Shown: piece by piece, positions 54,324-64,000 of the stretch
How positions within the stretch are numbered: the stretch's first letter is position 1
Layout: the number at the start of each line of letters is the position of its first letter
From: Noviherbaspirillum autotrophicum
GTDB lineage: Bacteria > Pseudomonadota > Gammaproteobacteria > Burkholderiales > Burkholderiaceae_D
Direction: 5' to 3'
Assembly (NCBI RefSeq): GCF_000818395.1
Contig: NZ_JWJG01000028.1
Span: 2,069,397-2,133,396, forward strand
Length of the DNA: 64,000 nt
Translations under genes and position numbers: made by a program
The notes under the pieces: generated by a model
Told to the model about the DNA's origin: nothing
Databases searched by the model: none
Seen by the model: only the letters and a program-made list of their open reading frames with translations

Positions 54324-55439
54324 CTATTCCGACTGGCTGCCGATGATACCGCCTCCCAGGCAGACATCTCCCTGGTAAAGCACCGCCGACTGCCCCGGGG
54401 TGACCGCCCACTGAGGATGATGAAAGCGTAGCGAGAAGCGATCGCTTTCCCCGGATGAAAAGGCGCAATCCACATCGGATTGCCGGTAACGCGTCTTTGC
54501 TGACAATGCGCCCTGCTGCGGCGGTACGCCGGCAATCCAGCTCGCCTGGTCCGCTTGCAGCGATGACGACAGCAACCAGGGGTGATCGTGGCCTTGCACC
54601 ACATAGAGGATGTTACGTTCCACATCTTTGCGGGCGACGTACCATGCATCATTGGTGCCATCGGCATTGCGGAACGATTTCATGCCGCCCAGTCCGATGC
54701 CCTTGCGCTGGCCTAGCGTATAAAAGCTCAGGCCGACATGTTCACCCACAGTGACGCCTTCGGGCGTCATCATCGGCCCCGGCTGATAGGACAGATAGCG
54801 GTTCAAGAATTCCCGGAAAGGCCGCTCCCCGATAAAGCAGATGCCGGTCGAATCCTTTTTCTTGGCATTCGGCAGGCCAATCTTTTCGGCGATCTTGCGT
54901 ACTTCCGTTTTGGGTATTTCGCCGAGCGGGAACAATGTTTTCGATAACTGTGCCTGGTTTAGGCGGTGCAAAAAGTAGCTTTGGTCCTTGCTTGCATCGA
55001 GTGCCTTGAGCAGTTCGAATTGCCCGGCATTCGGTCCCGCCAGGACTTCGCGCACGCGGGCGTAATGGCCAGTGGCGATCAGGTCGGCGCCAAGCAGCAT
55101 CGCATGATCGAGAAACGCCTTGAACTTGATTTCGGCGTTGCATAGTACATCCGGGTTCGGCGTGCGGCCGGCCTGGTATTCGCGCAGGAATTCGGCAAAT
55201 ACACGGTCCTTGTACTCGGCAGCGAAATTGACTGCTTCGATATCGACCCCAACCACGTCGGCGACGCTGGCGGCATCGATCCAATCCTGGCGCGACGAGC
55301 AATACTCGGAATTGTCGTCATCCTCCCAGTTCTTCATGAACAGGCCGATAACCTCGTACCCCTGTTCCTTCAGCAGCCAGGCCGATACCGACGAATCGAC
55401 GCCGCCGGACATGCCGATTACTACCCGCTTCTTAGCCAT
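54324..55439 (-). CDS. mnmA: tRNA-specific 2-thiouridylase MnmA
   Basis: 371 residues. It thiolates U34 of Lys, Glu and Gln tRNAs. PP-loop [15 protein letters not shown] at the start, catalytic Cys in [12 protein letters not shown] and the second Cys in [17 protein letters not shown], and ATGHYAR are conserved. It overlaps the upstream Nudix gene by 8 bases. No clear terminator follows. Confidence 0.96.
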   Translation of the reverse strand: MAKKRVVIGMSGGVDSSVSAWLLKEQGYEVIGLFMKNWEDDDNSEYCSSRQDWIDAASVADVVGVDIEAVNFAAEYKDRVFAEFLREYQAGRTPNPDVLCNAEIKFKAFLDHAMLLGADLIATGHYARVREVLAGPNAGQFELLKALDASKDQSYFLHRLNQAQLSKTLFPLGEIPKTEVRKIAEKIGLPNAKKKDSTGICFIGERPFREFLNRYLSYQPGPMMTPEGVTVGEHVGLSFYTLGQRKGIGLGGMKSFRNADGTNDAWYVARKDVERNILYVVQGHDHPWLLSSSLQADQASWIAGVPPQQGALSAKTRYRQSDVDCAFSSGESDRFSLRFHHPQWAVTPGQSAVLYQGDVCLGGGIIGSQSE

Positions 55440-55914
55440 TGAGCTCCCCAGTGACGCTCGGATGGGTATAGATGAAGGACAGTGGCGCGCGCTTTCCGGC
55501 AAGGTAATCATCCACGCAGCGCAAGACCAATGGGCTGCGATGTTTCTCCTGGCAGGCGAGCATTTCCTCGCGCGTCATCCAGACGGTGCGCAAAATGCCG
55601 TGGTCGAGCGGGCGGTCGTGCGCACGGCCGAGTTCGCCGGTAAAAGCAAAGCGCAGGTAGGTGACTTCGCGTCCGGTGCGCGAGGACAGATAGCGCGACA
55701 TGTACATGCCGAGCAAGGCGGTTGGCGTAAAGTCGTGCGCGGCTTCTTCGAGCGTTTCGCGCGCCACGGCGTCAATGAGCGATTCGTTGGGGTCCAGATG
55801 GCCTGCCGGTTGATTGAAGCGAATGCCATCACTCGTTTCTTCCTCAACTAGCAGAAATTGGCCGGCGCGTTCGATGACTGCGGCAACCGTGACAGAGGGT
55901 TTCCAAACGTCCAT
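55432..55914 (-). CDS. Nudix hydrolase (NudJ-like)
   Basis: 160 residues. Nudix box [20 protein letters not shown] matches Gx5Ex7REUxEE but the usual following Gly is Ala (EEAAH). Strand order [24 protein letters not shown] and the mnmA neighbour agree with the NudJ phosphatase group found beside mnmA in many proteobacteria. AAGGAA precedes ATG 55914; a longer frame exists. Substrate is unproven. Confidence 0.88.
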   Translation of the reverse strand: MDVWKPSVTVAAVIERAGQFLLVEEETSDGIRFNQPAGHLDPNESLIDAVARETLEEAAHDFTPTALLGMYMSRYLSSRTGREVTYLRFAFTGELGRAHDRPLDHGILRTVWMTREEMLACQEKHRSPLVLRCVDDYLAGKRAPLSFIYTHPSVTGELNG

Positions 55915-56357
55915 AGTGTTCCTTACAGTGGGCGCCATTTTACCTTGACGGGGGTAATGTGCGTTCCTTGGAAATGCGAGTGAACGATTCGCGGGAGGAT
56001 GATCGGCTGAGCACTGGAAAAGGTATTGATGTTCCGCAATTCAATAGCGGGATAAATTGGCAAATGCCTTAATAACCCGGCAGAATGAATAATTAAATAA
56101 TTATTAACTTTTTGCCATTCCACTCAATTCAATCGAGGCGGGGGAGACGCCGAATTTGAATGCCCAGCCGGGCACCAAATAAAAAAGAACGGTTGTGCTA
56201 ATTTTTCATTTCCGTGTAAGATCAACGTAAGATTTCGCATCATTGGTGAAAACCGATGAGAATCGGCATTTCTGCCGGAATATTGCGGGTAAGATCGATA
56301 TGCCCATAAGGTTTGTATCGATTGAGAAATAACTCGCTTTAAGTACATCAGCTTACC
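55915..56357. other. Long AT-rich gap upstream of panD
   Basis: 503 bases separate the Nudix start from panD; this part holds no supported gene. A minus-strand open frame at 56124-56402 (92 codons) shows no family features. Small hairpins are seen, such as CCGAT-GAGA-ATCGG (56253-56266) and GGCA-tttc-TGCC just after. It may be a long panD leader or carry a small RNA. Confidence 0.45.
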
Positions 56358-56402
56358 GTGCACCACGGCGCCCGTTTTATTCGGGGTGGCGTGGATTTGC
56401 AC
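56358..56402 (+). promoter_or_regulatory. Leader hairpin immediately upstream of the panD ribosome-binding site
   Basis: GTGCA (56358-56362) pairs with TGCAC (56398-56402), CCACG (56363-56367) with CGTGG (56390-56394) and CCCG (56371-56374) with CGGG (56382-56385), with small bulges. The structure ends a few bases before AGGAG, so it could affect translation initiation. Confidence 0.5.
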
Positions 56403-56417
56403 AATTAGGAGAAAAAA

Positions 56418-56783
56418 ATGCAGCGCATCATGCTTCGGTCAAAAATCCATCGAGTCACCGTCACCCAGGCCGACTTGCATTACGAGGGGTCGTGCGGAAT
56501 CGACGAAAACCTGCTGGAAGCCGCCGACATCAGGGAATTCGAAAAAATCGAACTCTACAATGTCAACAATGGCGAGCGCTTTTCGACCTATGCAATCAAG
56601 GGAAAGCGCGGCAGCGGCGAAATTTCCCTCAATGGTGCGGCCGCGCGTCGCGCCCACTTGGGCGATCTGCTGATTATCTGCACCTACGCGCCGATGAATG
56701 ACGCCGAAGTGGAAACCTACGTCCCGAAGGTCGTGTTTGTGGACGAAAAAAACCAGATCACGGGATTAAAAAAGCAGTCGTAA
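56418..56783 (+). CDS. panD: Aspartate 1-decarboxylase
   Basis: 121 residues. The proenzyme cleaves itself between Gly24 and Ser25 (HYEGSCGID) to make the pyruvoyl group, then converts aspartate to beta-alanine for pantothenate. [12 protein letters not shown] and [24 protein letters not shown] are conserved. Strong AGGAG upstream. Stands alone, not with panB/panC. Confidence 0.96.
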   Translation: MQRIMLRSKIHRVTVTQADLHYEGSCGIDENLLEAADIREFEKIELYNVNNGERFSTYAIKGKRGSGEISLNGAAARRAHLGDLLIICTYAPMNDAEVETYVPKVVFVDEKNQITGLKKQS

Positions 56784-56892
56784 CGAGGATAGACGAAAGC
56801 ACCATCCTTATCTAATACATAGCAGGGAACACGCCGCATTGGTCGTTCCCTCAGCCCGACAAACTCGCATATAACAACAGGGAGAAAGAGGT

Positions 56893-58473
56893 ATGCCTCT
56901 CACGATTGGAGTACCAAGAGAAGTCTTTCCAGGAGAAAAGCGCGTTGCGACCGTTCCCGACGTCGTTGAAAAGCTCATCAAGCTGGGCTTTTCGGTGGCC
57001 GTCGAATCCGGTGCTGGCGACGCCGCCAACTTCAGCGACGATACCTACCGTGCTGCAGGCGCTCAGATCGTCAATGACGCGGCTACGCTGTGGGCGACCT
57101 CCGACATCGTGTTCAAGGTGCGTGGACCGAGCGCCGAGGAAGTAGGCTTGATGCGCGAAGGCGGGACACTGGTTTCCTTCATCTGGCCGGCGCAGAACCC
57201 TGAACTGTTGAAACAGTTGGCGGCGAAGAGGGCGACCGTGCTGGCCATCGATTCGCTGCCGCGCACGTTAAGCCGCGCCCAGAAGATGGATGCGTTGACC
57301 TCCCAGGCCGGCGTTGCCGGCTATCGGGCCGTCATCGAGGCTGCCAATGCCTTCGGCCGCTTCTTCAGCGGTCAAGTAACCGCAGCCGGCAAGATTCCGC
57401 CTGCCAAGGTCTTCATCGCAGGCGCAGGTGTAGCCGGTCTGGCGGCAATCGGTACCGCTGCAGGCCTGGGTGCTATCGTGCGCGCCAATGACACCCGTGC
57501 TGAAGTGGCCGACCAAGTCGTGTCGTTAGGGGGGGAATTCGTCAAGGTCGATTACGAGGAAGAGGGTTCCGGAGGTGGTGGTTACGCCAAGGTGATGAGT
57601 GAGGGCTTCCAGCAGGCCCAGCGCGAGATGTATGCCAAGCAGGCCAAGGAGGTGGACATCATCATCACTACCGCCTTGATCCCCGGTAAGCCAGCACCCA
57701 AGCTGATCACTGCCGACATGGTGAAGAGCATGAAACCGGGCAGCGTCATCGTCGACATGGCGGCCGAGCAGGGCGGCAACTGCGAACTGACCGAGCCTGG
57801 TCAGGCGGTGGTAAAGCACGGCGTGACCATCGTCGGCTACACGGATCTTGTCAGCCGCCTGTCGAAGCAATCCTCGACGCTGTACGCGAACAATCTGCTG
57901 CGCCTGACCGAGGAGCTGTGCAAGACCAAAGACGGCACCATTAACGTCAACATGGAAGACGGCGCCATCCGCGGCCTGACTGTGATCAAGGACGGCGAGG
58001 TCACATGGCCGCCGCCGGCACCCAAGCTGCCGGCAGCGCCCGCGGCCAAGCCGGCCGTGGCTGCCGCGCCCAAGGCTCATGGCCATGGCGCGCCGAGTGA
58101 GCCGGCCTCGGGCTCCCGTATCGCGATCCTGTTCGGCGTGGCTGCCGTGCTTTTCTGGCTCATTGGCGCCTATGCGCCGGCAGCGTTCCTCGGGCACTTC
58201 ACGGTGTTTGTGCTGGCCTGCTTCGTCGGTTACATGGTTGTGTGGAACGTCACGCCTTCCCTGCATACGCCGCTCATGAGCGTGACCAATGCGATTTCCA
58301 GCATTATCGCCATCGGCGCGCTGGTGCAGATCGCGCCACCGTTGGGTGCAGGCGTCGAGCGTCCGGGCGACTGGATCCGTTGGCTGGCTGTGATCGGCAT
58401 CGTGCTCACGGCGATCAACATGTTCGGCGGATTCGCCGTTACCCGCCGCATGCTGGCGATGTTCCGCAAATAA
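56893..58473 (+). CDS. pntA: NAD(P) transhydrogenase subunit alpha
   Basis: 526 residues, fused alpha subunit: NAD-binding domain I ([19 protein letters not shown] at the start, [21 protein letters not shown]), an Ala/Pro/His linker (about 375-410), then membrane helices to the C-terminus. With PntB it makes NADPH from NADH driven by protons. GGGAGAAAGAGG precedes the ATG. In many betaproteobacteria alpha is split in two, here it is one chain. Confidence 0.95.
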   Translation: MPLTIGVPREVFPGEKRVATVPDVVEKLIKLGFSVAVESGAGDAANFSDDTYRAAGAQIVNDAATLWATSDIVFKVRGPSAEEVGLMREGGTLVSFIWPAQNPELLKQLAAKRATVLAIDSLPRTLSRAQKMDALTSQAGVAGYRAVIEAANAFGRFFSGQVTAAGKIPPAKVFIAGAGVAGLAAIGTAAGLGAIVRANDTRAEVADQVVSLGGEFVKVDYEEEGSGGGGYAKVMSEGFQQAQREMYAKQAKEVDIIITTALIPGKPAPKLITADMVKSMKPGSVIVDMAAEQGGNCELTEPGQAVVKHGVTIVGYTDLVSRLSKQSSTLYANNLLRLTEELCKTKDGTINVNMEDGAIRGLTVIKDGEVTWPPPAPKLPAAPAAKPAVAAAPKAHGHGAPSEPASGSRIAILFGVAAVLFWLIGAYAPAAFLGHFTVFVLACFVGYMVVWNVTPSLHTPLMSVTNAISSIIAIGALVQIAPPLGAGVERPGDWIRWLAVIGIVLTAINMFGGFAVTRRMLAMFRK

Positions 58474-58491
58474 TAAAGGGAGGCGATAACA

Positions 58492-59916
58492 ATGTCTGAA
58501 AGTCTCACAACTGTCGCTTACCTCGGTGCGACCATCCTCTTCATCCTGAGCCTGGGTGGCCTGTCGCACCCGGAAACTGCGCGGCGCGGCAATCTCTACG
58601 GCATGGTCGGCATGGCCATCGCCGTGCTGGCGACCGTGTTCGGCGCGCATGTGACGACTGCCGGCATTCCATGGATTGTCGGTTCCATGGTCGTCGGCGG
58701 CGCGATTGGCCTGTACGCCGCGCGCACCGTGCAAATGACGCAGATGCCGGAACTGGTCGCATTGATGCATAGCCTGGTCGGCCTTGCAGCGACACTGGTC
58801 GGCTATGCCAGCTATATCGATCCGGCCGCGTCGGCCAGCTTTAGCGGCGCGGAAAAGGCGATTCATGAAGTGGAAATCTACGTCGGCATCCTGATCGGTG
58901 CGGTGACCTTTTCCGGTTCGATCATCGCCTTCGGCAAGCTGTCTGGCCGCATCGGCGGTAAACCCCTGCTGCTGCCGGGCCGCCATTTGCTCAATCTCGC
59001 CGGCTTGCTGATCGTTGTTTATTTCGGCGTTCAGTTTCTGCGCGCTGAGTCGATCAACGCTGGCATGACGCCGTTGATCGTGATGACCGTGATTGCCCTG
59101 TTGTTTGGTATTCACATGGTGATGGCCATCGGTGGTGCGGACATGCCGGTGGTGGTGTCGATGCTGAACAGCTACTCCGGCTGGGCAGCCGCCGCTACGG
59201 GCTTCATGCTGAACAACGACTTGCTGATCGTGACCGGCGCGCTGGTCGGGTCGAGCGGCGCCATTCTGTCGTACATCATGTGCCGCGCGATGAACCGCAA
59301 CTTCATCAGCGTGATTGCCGGCGGCTTCGGCTCCGGCGGTGGGAAAAAGCCTGCTACTGCCGGCGGCGCTGCGGAACCGGCGGGCGAGGTGGTGCCGGTG
59401 ACCGCGGCAGAAACCAGCGAACTGCTGCGTGAAGCCAAGAACGTGATCATCGTGCCCGGCTACGGCATGGCCGTTGCGCAGGCTCAGCACACCGTTTACG
59501 AGATCACCAAATTCCTGCGCGAGAAAGGCGTGAACGTGCGTTTCGGCATTCATCCGGTCGCCGGCCGCATGCCCGGGCACATGAACGTGCTGCTGGCAGA
59601 AGCTAAGGTGCCTTATGACATCGTGCAGGAAATGGACGAGCTGAACGAAGACTTTGGCGACACCGATGTGGCGATGGTGATCGGCGCCAATGACATCGTC
59701 AACCCGGCCGCGCAGGAGGATCCGAACAGTCCGATTGCCGGCATGCCGGTGCTGGAGGTCTGGAAGGCCAAGACCTCTATCGTGATGAAGCGCAGCATGG
59801 CTTCTGGCTACGCGGGCGTCGATAATCCGCTGTTCTACAAGGAAAATAATCGCATGCTGTTCGGCGACGCCAAGAAGATGCTGGACGAAGTGCTGGTGGC
59901 ACTGAAAGCTGCCTGA
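58492..59916 (+). CDS. pntB: NAD(P) transhydrogenase subunit beta
   Basis: 474 residues with nine or so membrane helices and a C-terminal NADP(H)-binding domain III ([51 protein letters not shown]). GGGAGG precedes the ATG 18 bases after pntA. Ends at a strong terminator. Confidence 0.96.
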   Translation: MSESLTTVAYLGATILFILSLGGLSHPETARRGNLYGMVGMAIAVLATVFGAHVTTAGIPWIVGSMVVGGAIGLYAARTVQMTQMPELVALMHSLVGLAATLVGYASYIDPAASASFSGAEKAIHEVEIYVGILIGAVTFSGSIIAFGKLSGRIGGKPLLLPGRHLLNLAGLLIVVYFGVQFLRAESINAGMTPLIVMTVIALLFGIHMVMAIGGADMPVVVSMLNSYSGWAAAATGFMLNNDLLIVTGALVGSSGAILSYIMCRAMNRNFISVIAGGFGSGGGKKPATAGGAAEPAGEVVPVTAAETSELLREAKNVIIVPGYGMAVAQAQHTVYEITKFLREKGVNVRFGIHPVAGRMPGHMNVLLAEAKVPYDIVQEMDELNEDFGDTDVAMVIGANDIVNPAAQEDPNSPIAGMPVLEVWKAKTSIVMKRSMASGYAGVDNPLFYKENNRMLFGDAKKMLDEVLVALKAA

Positions 59917-59932
59917 TCCTCTGATGAAGAAG

Positions 59933-59962
59933 AAAAAAGCCGCGCAAATGCGCGGCTTTTTT
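59933..59962. terminator. Bidirectional terminator between pntB and the UbiH-family gene
   Basis: AAAAAAGCCGCGCA (59933-59946) and TGCGCGGCTTTTTT (59949-59962). The convergent monooxygenase stop codon lies inside the right arm. Confidence 0.92.
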
Positions 59963-61100
59963 ATGTCCTCCTGCCAAATATCATTTGTTCGGCCAGCATG
60001 TGTTTTGCAGGGGGGATCGCGTCGACCATCGCGAGCGAGAAACCCAGAGCCGCCTGCGACAGCGCGCTATCGGACCCGCTTGCGAAAATGCGCGCGAGGG
60101 TATCGGTCAATGTGATGGTGATGCTGCGATCGGATTGTCGCGCCGCGGCAAAGCGCTGCAGCATGTCCGGATTGGGCGAGCGTGCCAGCAGGCGTGCCAG
60201 CACGGCGGCATCGCGCAAGCCGAGGTTTAGTCCTTGTCCGGCGACCGGGTGCAGCGTCTGCGCCGCATTGCCGATAGCTACCGTTCTGGCAGACACTGCA
60301 GGACGGGCGTTCAGTCCGAGCGGGTAGGTGGCGCGTGGCGTAATCCCGGTAAAACGTCCGAGCCGCGAGCCGAACGCGCGCTCCAGTTCCCCCAGAAATT
60401 CCTCATCCGTCAGTGAAAACAGGCGTGACGCCGTCTGCGGACGCACGCACCACACCATCGCATACCCATCATCCTGCGGCAGCAAGGCAAGCGGTCCTTC
60501 CACGGTGAAGCGCTCGAAGGCGCGATGCCTGAGTGCCGCGCTGACACTGACTTGCGCAATGATCGCGGTCTGGTCATAGTCGCGGTGCAAGGACCTGGCG
60601 CTTTGCTCGGAAAAGACGCCGCCCTCGGCTTGTACCATGATGCATGTGGTGAAGATCCTGCCGTCGGCCAAGCGCAGTTCCACGCAATCTTCCCGTTCCG
60701 AGGAAGAAGTGACATGGGCGGGGCGAAGCGTGACGATCTGCGTCTGCCTGAGGGCGGCGCTCAATGCCGCAACCAGCACGCCATAGCGCGCGACATAGCC
60801 GAGCGCCGGCAGGTTGTAATCGATACGGTCAATCAGGGTGCGACCGAAATGGCCGCGCCGCGATACGTGAATCTGGTGAATCGCATCGGCCGCCACCGGC
60901 CACGTCCCCACGTCTTCCAGAATCTGACGACTGCCGTACGACAGCGCGATCGAGCGCGGATCCCCGGCGGCCTGCTCCGGCGCCTTTGCGTCGATCAGGG
61001 CGATACGCTGCGCAGGTGCTCCGCGCTTGGCCAGCATGAGCGCCAATGCGAGGCCGACCGGCCCGGCGCCGCAGATGGTGATATCGAAATCGGTAGTCAT
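59961..61100 (-). CDS. UbiH/UbiF/VisC-family FAD-dependent ubiquinone hydroxylase
   Basis: 379 residues. FAD motif DITICGAGPVGLALALMLA, family block DPRSIALSYGSRQIL and IGNAAQTLHPVAGQGLNLGL are seen. It hydroxylates an aromatic ring position in ubiquinone synthesis; its place after pepP resembles the pepP-ubiH cluster of other proteobacteria, favouring UbiH. ATG 61100 is used, the TTG two codons earlier is less likely. Confidence 0.9.
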   Translation of the reverse strand: MTTDFDITICGAGPVGLALALMLAKRGAPAQRIALIDAKAPEQAAGDPRSIALSYGSRQILEDVGTWPVAADAIHQIHVSRRGHFGRTLIDRIDYNLPALGYVARYGVLVAALSAALRQTQIVTLRPAHVTSSSEREDCVELRLADGRIFTTCIMVQAEGGVFSEQSARSLHRDYDQTAIIAQVSVSAALRHRAFERFTVEGPLALLPQDDGYAMVWCVRPQTASRLFSLTDEEFLGELERAFGSRLGRFTGITPRATYPLGLNARPAVSARTVAIGNAAQTLHPVAGQGLNLGLRDAAVLARLLARSPNPDMLQRFAAARQSDRSITITLTDTLARIFASGSDSALSQAALGFSLAMVDAIPPAKHMLAEQMIFGRRT

Positions 61101-61110
61101 CGGCAATCAG

Positions 61111-62442
61111 TCAATGTTTCATCACCGCTTCGATGTCGGCCACCGTTTTCGGCGCATCGCTGGTAATGATGTCGCAGCCGGTTTCCGTCACGAGCGCATC
61201 GTCCTCGATACGGATGCCAATATTCCAGAACTGTTCCGGCACGCCCGGTTCCGGACGTACATAAATGCCTGGCTCGACGGTGAGCACCATCCCGGGTTGC
61301 AACATTCGCCACGGCTTTTCTTCGCTGCCGGACAGCGCGTCGCGATACTCGCCGACGTCGTGCACGTCCATGCCCAGCCAGTGGCCGGTGCGATGCATGT
61401 AGAACTGGCGGTAGGCGCCTTTTTCGATCACGTCCTCAAGCGAGCCGACCTTGTCGCGGTCGAGCAAGCCAGTGTCAAGCATGCCTTGCGCCAGCACGCG
61501 CACTGCCGCGTCGTGGCCATCGATGAAGCGTTTGCCCGGCCGGGTTTCGGCAATCGCCGCCTCCTGTGAGGCCAGCACGATTTCATACAGGGCTTTCTGC
61601 GGGCCGCTGAATTTGCCATTGGCCGGGAAGGTGCGGGTGATGTCGGAGGCGTAGCTGTCGAGCTCGCATCCGGCGTCGATCAGCACCAGATCGCCATCCT
61701 TGATTTCTGCATCACCGGCGCGGTAGTGCAGCACGCACGCGTTCGCGCCGGCGGCGACGATCGAGCCATATGCGGGAAACTGCGAGCCGTGGCGACGGAA
61801 TTCATGCAGCAGTTCCGCTTCCAGGTGATATTCACGCAAGCCGGGCCGGGACGCTTGCATTGCGCGCCGGTGTGCCGCGGCCGAAATGGCGGCAGCGCGT
61901 TTCATGATGGCGGCCTCTTCGGCATCCTTGAACAGGCGCATTTCGTCGAGCAGCACATTCACGTCGTGCACCACCGACGGCGCCGTCACGCCGGTGCGCG
62001 CCTGCATGCGTACTGCCTGCAGCCAGCCTTGCACCTGTGCGTCGAGCTTCGGGTTGCCGCCGATGGCGTAGAACAAGCCGGGCGCGTTGGCCAGCAGCTT
62101 CGGCATTTCGGCATCGAGCGCGGAAATCGGGAAGGCGGCGTCGAAACCGAAAGCCTCGCGCGCTGCCTGCGGACCGTAGCGGTAGCCGTCCCAGATTTCG
62201 CGTTCGAGGTTCTTTTCGCGGCAGAACAGGATGGCCTGATCCGTCTTGCCGGCGACCAGTACAACCACCGCTTCCGGTTCCGTGAAGCCGGAAAGGTAGT
62301 AGAAATAGCTGTCGTGCCGATACGGGTAATCGGCATCGCGATTGCGCATGACTTCCGGGGCCGTCGGGATGATCGCGACGCCACCGCCCTTGGCTTTCAT
62401 CTGCGCGATCAATGCCGCGCGCCTGGCTGCATAGGACTTCAT
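61111..62442 (-). CDS. pepP: Xaa-Pro aminopeptidase
   Basis: 443 residues. M24 metalloprotease; metal ligands in LVLIDAGCELDSYASDITRT (two Asp), HRTGHWLGMDVHDVG (His), VLTVEPGIYV (Glu) and GIRIEDDALV (Glu). AGGAG lies 6 bases upstream of ATG 62442; ATG 62462 would abut the murU stop and lacks a ribosome site. It removes N-terminal residues before proline. Between murU and the UbiH-family gene. Confidence 0.95.
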   Translation of the reverse strand: MKSYAARRAALIAQMKAKGGGVAIIPTAPEVMRNRDADYPYRHDSYFYYLSGFTEPEAVVVLVAGKTDQAILFCREKNLEREIWDGYRYGPQAAREAFGFDAAFPISALDAEMPKLLANAPGLFYAIGGNPKLDAQVQGWLQAVRMQARTGVTAPSVVHDVNVLLDEMRLFKDAEEAAIMKRAAAISAAAHRRAMQASRPGLREYHLEAELLHEFRRHGSQFPAYGSIVAAGANACVLHYRAGDAEIKDGDLVLIDAGCELDSYASDITRTFPANGKFSGPQKALYEIVLASQEAAIAETRPGKRFIDGHDAAVRVLAQGMLDTGLLDRDKVGSLEDVIEKGAYRQFYMHRTGHWLGMDVHDVGEYRDALSGSEEKPWRMLQPGMVLTVEPGIYVRPEPGVPEQFWNIGIRIEDDALVTETGCDIITSDAPKTVADIEAVMKH

Positions 62443-62462
62443 GACAGACTCCTGTTCAACAT

Positions 62463-63161
62463 TCATTCGCCGTTCAGTTTCGCCAGCCGCTCCGGCGTGC
62501 CGACGTCGGTCCAGTCGCCGCGATACACCTCGCCGCCAACCTGGCCGCGCGCAGCATGTTCGCGCAGTATCGGCGCCAGCTGCGCGGATTGGCCCGGCTG
62601 GATTGCGTCGAAGATCTCGGGGCGGTAGACGCCGATGCCGGAAAAGGTATAGCGCGGTTCGCCTTCGTTGGCGACGGAAAAGCTGTTCAGCGCAAAATCT
62701 CCGTTCGGATGGTGGGGCGGATTTTTGACCAGGTAGAGCCACGCCACATCACGCTTGTCGTGCGGATGCGGATTACCCCACATGTCATTGTCCTGCAGCG
62801 CATCCTTGACCTGTTCGTAATCGAAGTGCGGGCAATAGATGTCGGCGGCGATGGCAACAAACGGCTCTGCGCCCAGCAGATGCAGCGCCTTGGCAATGCC
62901 GCCAGCGGTTTCCAGCGCCGTGCCTTCTGCCGAGTAGGTAATGCGAGCGCCGTATTTCGCACCGTCGCCGAGCTCTTCTTCGATCATGTGCCCGAGGTGC
63001 GCATGGTTGATCACGATGTCGGTGATGCCGGCGCGCACCAGGTTCAGGATGTGCCAGACAATCAGCGGCCGGCCGCGCACCTTGAGCAGCGGCTTCGGAC
63101 AGTGATCGGTCAACGGACGCATCCGCTCGCCGCGGCCCGCGGCGAAAATCATGGCTTTCAT
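62463..63161 (-). CDS. murU: Nucleotidyltransferase, probable N-acetylmuramate 1-phosphate uridylyltransferase
   Basis: 232 residues. N-terminal MKAMIFAAGRGERMRPLTDH, then KPLLKVRGRPLI is the sugar nucleotidyltransferase signature. Immediately downstream of an AmgK-like kinase, as in the murU-amgK recycling pathway of Pseudomonas, where it converts MurNAc-1-P to UDP-MurNAc. Confidence 0.88.
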   Translation of the reverse strand: MKAMIFAAGRGERMRPLTDHCPKPLLKVRGRPLIVWHILNLVRAGITDIVINHAHLGHMIEEELGDGAKYGARITYSAEGTALETAGGIAKALHLLGAEPFVAIAADIYCPHFDYEQVKDALQDNDMWGNPHPHDKRDVAWLYLVKNPPHHPNGDFALNSFSVANEGEPRYTFSGIGVYRPEIFDAIQPGQSAQLAPILREHAARGQVGGEVYRGDWTDVGTPERLAKLNGE

Positions 63162-63276
63162 TTTGTTGCTTTCTGCAAAAAGGCAATCACCATAGCGAAC
63201 ACGGCGCGTACGGCGCGAAACGAGTTCTTTGCCGGACGCGCCGCGTTTGCCGTGGTGCCTATTTTATCTGGTGTCG

Positions 63277-64000
63277 TTAAAACGTATAGCCGACCTGCGG
63301 CGCCTTTTCTTCCAGTTCATCGAGCAGCCGGATCAGCGGCGCGAGCGCGTTATAGCGGCCGGCCGCCTTGCGCGTGTATTCCATCACCAGCGGCAGGTCT
63401 TTCAGGTAGCCGTCCTTGCCGTCGCGGTGGTACAGGCGCGCGAAAATGCCCAGCACTTTCAGGTGGCGTTGCAGGCCCATGAATTCGAAGTCGCGGTAGA
63501 ACGCGTCGACGTCCGGGTTGACCGGCAAGCCGGCGCGCTTGGCGCGTTCCCAGTAGCGGATCGCCCAGTCGAGAACCATCTCTTCGTCCCACTGGATGTA
63601 CGCGTCGCGCAGCAGCGACACCAGGTCGTAGGTGATCGGTCCGTACACCGCATCCTGAAAATCGAGGATGCCGGGATTGCCGGGCGCGATGACCATCAGG
63701 TTGCGCGAATGGTAGTCGCGGTGCACGTAGACCTGTTGCTGCGCCAAGTTGTTGGCGAGCAGGACCTCGAACACCTTGTTCAGGGTTTCGGTCTGCTTGT
63801 CCGACAGCGTCACGCCCAGGTGCTTGCCGATATACCAATCGGGGAACAGCATCAGCTCGCGCTGCAGCAGCGCGCGGTCGTACTCCGGTAGTACGCCCGG
63901 CTTGCTTTGCGCCTGGATCAGCACCAGGGCGTCGATCGCATCGAGATAAAGTTTGTGCGCCGTGTCGGCGTTCAGTCGATTCAGATAAGTCGTGGTGCCC
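63277..64000 (-). CDS. amgK: N-acetylmuramate/N-acetylglucosamine kinase (partial)
   Basis: Open to the end of the window, last 240 residues visible. APH-type catalytic loop VHRDYHSRNLMV and metal motif GILDFQDAVYGPITYDLVSL are present. It makes MurNAc-1-P for MurU. The N-terminal ATP site is beyond the window. Confidence 0.88.
   Translation of the reverse strand, partial: GTTTYLNRLNADTAHKLYLDAIDALVLIQAQSKPGVLPEYDRALLQRELMLFPDWYIGKHLGVTLSDKQTETLNKVFEVLLANNLAQQQVYVHRDYHSRNLMVIAPGNPGILDFQDAVYGPITYDLVSLLRDAYIQWDEEMVLDWAIRYWERAKRAGLPVNPDVDAFYRDFEFMGLQRHLKVLGIFARLYHRDGKDGYLKDLPLVMEYTRKAAGRYNALAPLIRLLDELEEKAPQVGYTF

Noticed and set aside
56124-56402. 92-codon open frame on minus upstream of panD
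   Set aside because: No family features, no ribosome site, and it overlaps the panD leader hairpin.
57526-59580. 684-codon open frame on minus over pntA/pntB
   Set aside because: Same shadow effect; the forward frames encode clear transhydrogenase subunits.

Overview
The window is GC-rich (by eye about 60%), densely coded chromosomal DNA from a betaproteobacterium of the Burkholderiales. Oxalobacteraceae (Herbaspirillum, Noviherbaspirillum or Herminiimonas-like) is the most likely family. The basis is gene content and order: ubiA-oxyR-recG-queA-tgt-yajC-secD-secF, polA beside thrB and a DUF2782 gene, FolE2-type GTP cyclohydrolase, and protein families typical of that order (BPSS1780, DnrO-like, HemP). 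I see no rRNA, tRNA, CRISPR array, insertion sequence, prophage or plasmid function. This is core genome with a few lineage-specific insertions.

Layout. 1-1.0 kb: the end of a thiamine operon (thiD partial, thiE). 1.1-5.6 kb: a UvrD-type helicase, then an ECF sigma / anti-sigma / Spy-CnrX-like sensor cassette and a His-rich periplasmic protein. 5.7-11.5 kb: BPSS1780 membrane protein, thrB, DUF2782 protein and LOG protein on minus, with polA head-to-head on plus. 11.5-16.2 kb: dienelactone hydrolase, ZIP transporter, sulfurtransferase, EamA transporter, Rieske oxygenase. 16.6-20.5 kb: isoprenoid operon xseB-ispA-dxs followed by folE2. 20.5-27.6 kb: cobalamin adenosyltransferase, a D-lactate-dehydrogenase-like flavoprotein, a LysR regulator and glycolate oxidase glcDEF. 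27.7-31.7 kb: a 35-residue membrane peptide, an ABM-domain protein, LrgA/LrgB, a second folE2, a secreted helical protein and a divergent Cys-rich HTH regulator. 31.7-36.0 kb: glutathione peroxidase, pilU, pilT, yggS, proC. 36.0-41.3 kb: yqjK/E/D-like envelope genes, ubiA, oxyR, recG. 41.5-47.0 kb: queuosine genes queA-tgt and the Sec accessory genes yajC-secD-secF. 47.1-49.4 kb: marR, two yceI and cytochrome b561. 49.5-53.0 kb: purB, a GST and the iron genes bfr, bfd and hemP. 53.2-56.8 kb: an orphan lipoprotein, mnmA, a Nudix hydrolase and panD. 56.9-64 kb: pntA-pntB, a UbiH-family monooxygenase, pepP, and murU-amgK for cell-wall recycling.

How the genes relate. Several clusters are clear operons with 4-base ATGA overlaps: thiD-thiE, sigma-anti-sigma-sensor, xseB-ispA, lrgA-lrgB and pilU-gpx. 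Redox and peroxide handling recurs (oxyR, gpx, cytochrome b561/YceI, pntAB). I did not find a convincing wholly new multi-gene system. The best candidates for undescribed biology are small: (1) the secreted helical protein and divergent CX12CX19CX7C regulator sharing a control region with three TGTTTTAA boxes; (2) a second FolE2 under a possible convergent antisense arrangement with lrgAB; (3) a long structured leader before panD; (4) a MarR-type operator before the cytochrome b561/YceI operon; (5) a 35-residue membrane peptide; and (6) an orphan lipoprotein of atypical composition.
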